Part shown: positions 59,453 through 64,000 of the stretch, piece by piece | Position numbering within the stretch: the first letter of the stretch is position 1 | How the letters are laid out: each line of letters begins with the position of its first letter | Source: Gymnopus androsaceus JB14 | Lineage: Eukaryota > Basidiomycota > Agaricomycetes > Agaricales > Omphalotaceae | Direction of reading: 5' to 3' | DNA length: 64,000 bases | Assembly: GCA_009733575.1 (NCBI GenBank) | Contig: ML769403.1 | Location: 186,001 to 250,000 of the forward strand | The notes under the pieces: model-generated | What the model was told of the DNA's origin: nothing | The model's database searches: none | The model's input: only the letters and a program-made list of their open reading frames with translations | Made by a program: the position numbers and the translations under genes

Positions 59453-60661
59453 CGTTGCGTAAGCGGTTTACTCGAGAATATCGAGCTAAATAGAGAGAAT
59501 CTCCGATGCGACATTTCTCGGCATGTGCCGCGCATTGGCAGATAAGTCGGCTGTGTGTATGCGGAGGGTCGAGTGGATTAGACGGTGCGGTGGCTCTAGC
59601 TGCCCCAGGAGCGTTCAGCTGCCACGCCGTTGTCGCGCCTGATGGCAAACGTCTCCTAAAATCACTATGACGTTTGGAGTGTGTGTGTGCAAGGACTGAC
59701 GCGACAAGGTTAGATGGGATTATTAGAGTCTTAGAGGTTTACAAGGTGTTGTCCGTCATGGAGTCTGCAAAGGTGGCGCCGGAGTGATCCTTGGTTCAGC
59801 CGAATCATCTTTTGCAAATTGAAATTGGCCGGCAGGCGAGGTCAACCGCGCAGAAAGGCGGCGAGTGCGGGCAGCGGTCGGCCATGTGCCACAAGGCGTG
59901 GCCTGGGACCCCCGATAACTCTCACTGAAAGAGGCATATGGACATGAGGCCAAATGCGAAGGCATGCAGGATGAAGTGAAAGAGCGGTACGAGCGATCGG
60001 TGCATGAACCCTGGTATGACTAAGAAAGGAGTAGCAAGCGACAGAAGGAAGAGACCCTTAGACGGTTTTATGGGGCTTGGACAGATGAGTGCCGCTAATT
60101 GCAGCGCAAAAAGAAATGCATTCTCGCAGTGATGCATCACCCCTAGCTTATTCTTGGCGGTGCGTCGGCGCATCTTTTTTACCTTGGCTTACGATTGCCT
60201 AGCATTTGAGCATGTAGCCTGCTCAGGCTAGCCCTATTGAGGACTATCTTTCCGAAGAAGGACAAGGACTTTATGTATTTTTTTTTTTTTTTTTTTTTTT
60301 CATTACTTTTTATCATAATTGCGCGGCGACGAGCCAAAAATTCGAAATTAAAATGTTGGCCATCAATTTTTATTACACTGATTATAATTATTGACATATG
60401 ATGTTAAATTTTTAGGATACTGATGTAAGGCTTGAAACGAACTATTAAGTAATCGTCCGAGTTGTTAATGATTGTCTGCCCTCGTTTGTACCAATACTCC
60501 ACTATTAAAGTACAGACCGACTCTTCGCGACAGCTGTCGGCTACAAAACCTTGAAGCACATGGAATTCGCGTCGAATATCGCAGCGTATCGCGTGCGATG
60601 GATTCGACAGCCTTGTGAGCGCTGTAAGCCTCGATATACCGGTCCTTATCACTATTACGGA
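59453..60661. other. spacer between sedolisin copies; poly(T) tract
   Basis: No gene recognised. A run of 23 T at 60278-60300 (poly(A) on the minus strand) is flanked by AT-rich sequence, compatible with an old retro-insertion or simple expansion. Confidence 0.45.
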
Positions 60662-63396
60662 TTATGTATCACTTGTTTTTTCGGAGCTCGTTACACCATG
60701 TTTGACAGAATTGCTCTCAGTTCTAAGATGCGAAGACAGCATGGCTGCGCGCCCCGCGAGACCAGTTCGGGGGTTCAGCACCGTGACGATCCTCTTCAGC
60801 TGACGTTTCTTCACGATCAGATTCTTAGATGACCGATTAGAATTAAGTAAGCGAGAAATGGAGGACGTAGAGACACTCCCCCCGTCCCACCCCCCCCCCC
60901 GCACCAAACCCCCACCCGCCGACCCGCTATACGCAGACGTAAGTGTCATTAAGGCACTGGGGTTTGCGTACAATAATGGGTTGAGGAATCCAAGTTTCTT
61001 TCCAGTTGTAGCGAGAGCAAAGTCGTTGAGGAGGGCGATGACTCCTGAGAAGGTCGGAGCAGCGCAAGAAGTTCCATCTACAGACTCAACGCGTCCACCG
61101 ACAACGACTTGGAATCCTTGACCCTGCGCTGCAACATCGGGATATCTGAACAAGTTGTTAGATATGAGGCCAGAATAAAGATAATTACACTGGCAGCATT
61201 GGGAGCTGGGATTCAGGTGCTCTCATATCACCTTGAAACTCACTCGAAGGGCAATTGGAAGTTGAGTGCCGTTGACTTTGGACTGCACTTCAAAGGACGA
61301 GGCTTCAGCCAGATCTCTTGTATGCATTTCCAGTTGCCCTTCAAGGAAGCGCTTCAAGATCAAATCAAAGCACCTAGATGTTAGATGCCACAGCCAATGC
61401 TCCCAGTGTAAGGTGAAGGATGAAGACATACGCTCTCCCAGATTTGTTAAAGAGGGTAGAATCCGCGCTGCCAAATTTGGTGGAGGTAGGCCTCTACAGC
61501 AGCTGTTTGGTAACTGGGTTGGCCAAAGTAGTTTGAGAATCCGCCTCCCGACCCAAACTGATTGACGGCTACTTCAGGGGCGATACCTTGAAAACAAGTT
61601 AACACTCCTCTAAAAAGAATGTTTGTTTAAGAAATACCTGTGGTGGCACCAACTGCAGTGACCCAAGGACCTATGAATTTCAATCAGGATTTTGATAGAG
61701 TAGGGAAGGTGAATTAGGAGCAGGGCACTCACAGCTGCAGACAGAAGGAAACAGTCATGTGATAAGTACTAGGACATAAAAGTTAGGTAGCGAGCAACGT
61801 ACCCAGCAGGGAATGCGGGCTGGAATTGAACTTTTTCGGGTGAAGTGTTTGTTTCACAGGTGCCGTCACCAACACTAGATTCGACACGGTGAGTAATTGC
61901 CAGCATAGAGTAAAAGAGAAACCAACCCAGAATCTCCAGAACTGAACATGACACTTGCACCTCTGGCACCAAGGGTAGCAAATAGATTACAAACTTCCGT
62001 TGCGTAGTCGAGAGGGACCGTCTGCTCATCATCTCCGTACGATGTACTAAATGTGTTTGGTAGCTCATCGTCGGCAACAGTACTAGCGGAACGGTCAGAA
62101 AACGTGAACGGCGAACGGGACGGAAATGCAGCGCGTCTCGACGCGTCCCTTCCGTCTTTCGGAAAAATAACTCACGCAATGAAATCCAGCCAATTTAGAT
62201 AGGGTTCGTTGGTGTTGGTAGGAGTTGATGAATCAGGGGTGAAAGGAGGAGAGCCTCCAGTGCTAATCAATGCAGAATATTCAGTTTCGGACTCGACAAA
62301 AATGCACCGACACGGTAACGCACCTGTAGAAGGTGAGGGGAGTGGGGAATGAAATTCCCGTAGCGTATTGCACATCCAGATTAGCTTCAACACCCGGATC
62401 CGATTGCGTGTCTAGTCCGCCATTGATCTCTACGAGCGTGAAGGAGACACCGGCAGCTGCTGGTGCCAGGAACTCCCTCGCGAAATCAGTTAAATCGGCG
62501 GTCACCTGTGCAAGCACATTCAACAAATCGTCAGTACTTGTCAGGCTGCCCGAGGAAGACTAAAAATTACCGCGAATTCTTCAAGGTATCCGGTAATACC
62601 AATTTTGTTGGTCGCAGTCTCTGTCGGAGTGTAGCCAACCGTCTGCAAAGAAACATCAGAAACTGGGATATTACAGGGAGATTGAAACGTATCTTACATT
62701 GTAAAGGTCTTTGAGACACGTCGGAGTAATTGTTTCCTCGCAGCTGTTTGGCGGGGTGACATCGCTTGAAAGTTCACCCAAGCTCAAGCTAGGACGGCCA
62801 GGCTGCAAGAAGCTAGTCACCCGCATGCTACGGGTGGTGCCAAAGTACGTGGTGGGTGAAACGAGGTTGATGTGGTCGTGAAGGTGGCGAGGAAGAGAGT
62901 ACTCCAGGGTACGGACAATCTTCTCATCAGAACCTGCATGCACGAACACGTGGAATGTTGTGTTCAACAGAGTCTCGGCGAGAGAGACTGGGATGTTCAC
63001 GATGATTGCTCGATCCGTGGTAGCAGTAGCGTCGTGCTCGACACCGTGCCAGTTCAACCACTCCTTGACCTCTTCCATCGTCTCGTCCGTAGGACGCATG
63101 AGCTCATCAACCTGCTCCTTGCTCAGATGGTTTCCGTAGCGTTCATGGAAAGGGTCAGACGTCTCTTGAAGATGACCAATGAGCGTGTCAAAGTTGGATG
63201 GACGCAAACCAAAGCGCAAGTTGATAAGAGACTCTGGGTCCGGAGTAGAGTGATAGGACCAAACAGGGGAAGGAGAGGAGACACCTTTTCCCCACGAGTG
63301 CTTTGTGGAAAAGTCACTGTAGAGCTCGGAACGAGATGAGAGTGGGGAAGCAAGCGCCGCCAACGGAAGGATGAGGAAAATGGACGAGAGCAACAT
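60662..63396 (-). CDS. sedolisin / tripeptidyl-peptidase family S53, copy 2 with replaced C-terminus
   Basis: Start [20 protein letters not shown] is a clean signal peptide. The prodomain and catalytic domain match copy 1: [26 protein letters not shown] segment, [15 protein letters not shown] with the catalytic Glu and Asp, [31 protein letters not shown] and [12 protein letters not shown]. Two problems: one extra base near 61485 shifts the frame after VEAYL (copy 1 reads [15 protein letters not shown] there), and similarity to copy 1 ends abruptly near 60942, so the last exon with GWDPVTG is absent. The frame instead runs through C-rich and unrelated sequence to a stop at 60662. Without the Ca-binding end it is probably inactive. 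A TATA box precedes it. Confidence 0.7.
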
Positions 63397-63430
63397 CGTT
63401 GTCGTAAACTTTAGGCTCTGATATCGAGCC

Positions 63431-63437
63431 TTATATA
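63431..63437 (-). promoter_or_regulatory. TATA box of sedolisin copy 2
   Basis: On the minus strand TATATAA, 35 bp upstream of the ATG at 63396. Confidence 0.55.
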
Positions 63438-64000
63438 CGTATCAACATAACGGTATCATGCCAATCTGCCATGTGCAGCTCCAATTGCCGGGGAAAGAAG
63501 ACACGTCCAAGCCCGTATCGAGGATGATAGAGGCTCTAGCAAGGCTGTAGAAAGAATATTTAGCCTGCGCATGAACTTCGGACCTGAACGCATGGGAGTC
63601 CTTGAGTTCCAGTTGGGTGCTTTTAACAGTTCTAATCCAGTTCTGTTCAGTTGAACCCATGGTAAAAATGTCGTGTGAGATGGGAGTCAAAGCTACCGCA
63701 TGCTTCAGTATTTTCTCTTCAGTACAGGTGATATGCAAGTGATAATCACTTTTAAACGACATTTCTTCGGCGAATTTCATGCGAAATTCATTCTAGAGAC
63801 GACGAAGAGCAGCTGATTCAATTCCCTCGCGGTGAACAGCGTTGAGCATGGCCTTCCAACGCCGTGGAATCTGAATGGAACATTTAGCGCCCAGCTTCTC
63901 TCCGCGCCGCCTCAACCACTCTTCTTTTATGGTTCACAACGAGCTCATACGGCTGTGATTTGCATGCTCTTCACTAGCTTGAATACGAAGCTATCAAATC
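63438..64000. other. upstream of sedolisin copy 2 to window end
   Basis: A minus-strand frame of 112 codons (63442-63780) overlaps the promoter region and shows no known motif. Nothing else is seen. Confidence 0.4.

Noticed and set aside
58725..59648. Long frame starting upstream of sedolisin copy 1 (MPSGATTAW...) as the true N-terminus
   Set aside because: The upstream part has no signal peptide and does not match copy 2; alignment places the start at 59452 with frameshifts.
1..64000. CRISPR arrays, operons, prophage or bacterial genes
   Set aside because: No regularly spaced repeats, and the gene structure is clearly intron-rich fungal.

Overview
The window looks like nuclear DNA of an agaricomycete (mushroom-forming basidiomycete). 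Coding regions are cut by many short introns of about 45-70 nt with GT-AG ends, and several families typical of Agaricomycetes are present: DUF6533 seven-helix proteins, a FunK1-like kinase, BTB and F-box/LRR proteins, and a MATA-type HMG-box factor. Nothing bacterial, viral or organellar was recognised. All functions are inferred from protein motifs read by eye; no search was run.

Layout. 1-1.5 kb: broken F-box gene carrying a hAT-type MITE. 2-5.5 kb: mitochondrial ribosomal protein uL23m (-) and an S9 serine peptidase (+), divergent. 5.6-13 kb: two tandem secreted carboxylesterases (+) converging on a GH16 glucanase-like gene (-). 13.5-17.4 kb: Dal5-type transporter and FunK1-like kinase (-). 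18.5-27 kb: an uncharacterised gene (-), then two class I/II aminotransferases as a 2-kb inverted repeat around a hypothetical gene and an F-box gene. 27.6-35 kb: BTB protein, autophagy protein ATG101 and actin/formin regulator BUD6 (all -). 36-41 kb: tandem DUF6533 membrane proteins (+). 41-45.4 kb: DUF5745-like gene and a decayed pantothenate-type transporter with a MITE inside an intron (both -). 46-48 kb: tandem hotdog thioesterases (+). 48-49.8 kb: HMG-box factor (-). 50-52.5 kb: gene-poor. 52.5-56.3 kb: RING E3 ligase (-) and argininosuccinate synthase ARG1 (+), divergent. 56.8-63.4 kb: two tandem sedolisin (S53) peptidases (-), one with a replaced C-terminus.

Two themes stand out. First, five gene families occur as adjacent pairs (esterase, aminotransferase, DUF6533, thioesterase, sedolisin), and in four of the five at least one copy shows lesions. 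Second, single-base frame breaks recur in or beside short homopolymers in many otherwise well conserved genes, including housekeeping ones (uL23m, ARG1, BUD6, S9 peptidase, DUF5745, HMG). This suggests residual assembly indels as much as biology, so pseudogene calls based on one frameshift alone should be treated with caution.

I did not find a convincing new multi-gene system. The most interesting points are the duplication architecture, the two MITEs (one exonic, one intronic), a 24-bp identical element upstream of two unrelated genes, and the gene-tail fragment copied together with the esterase.
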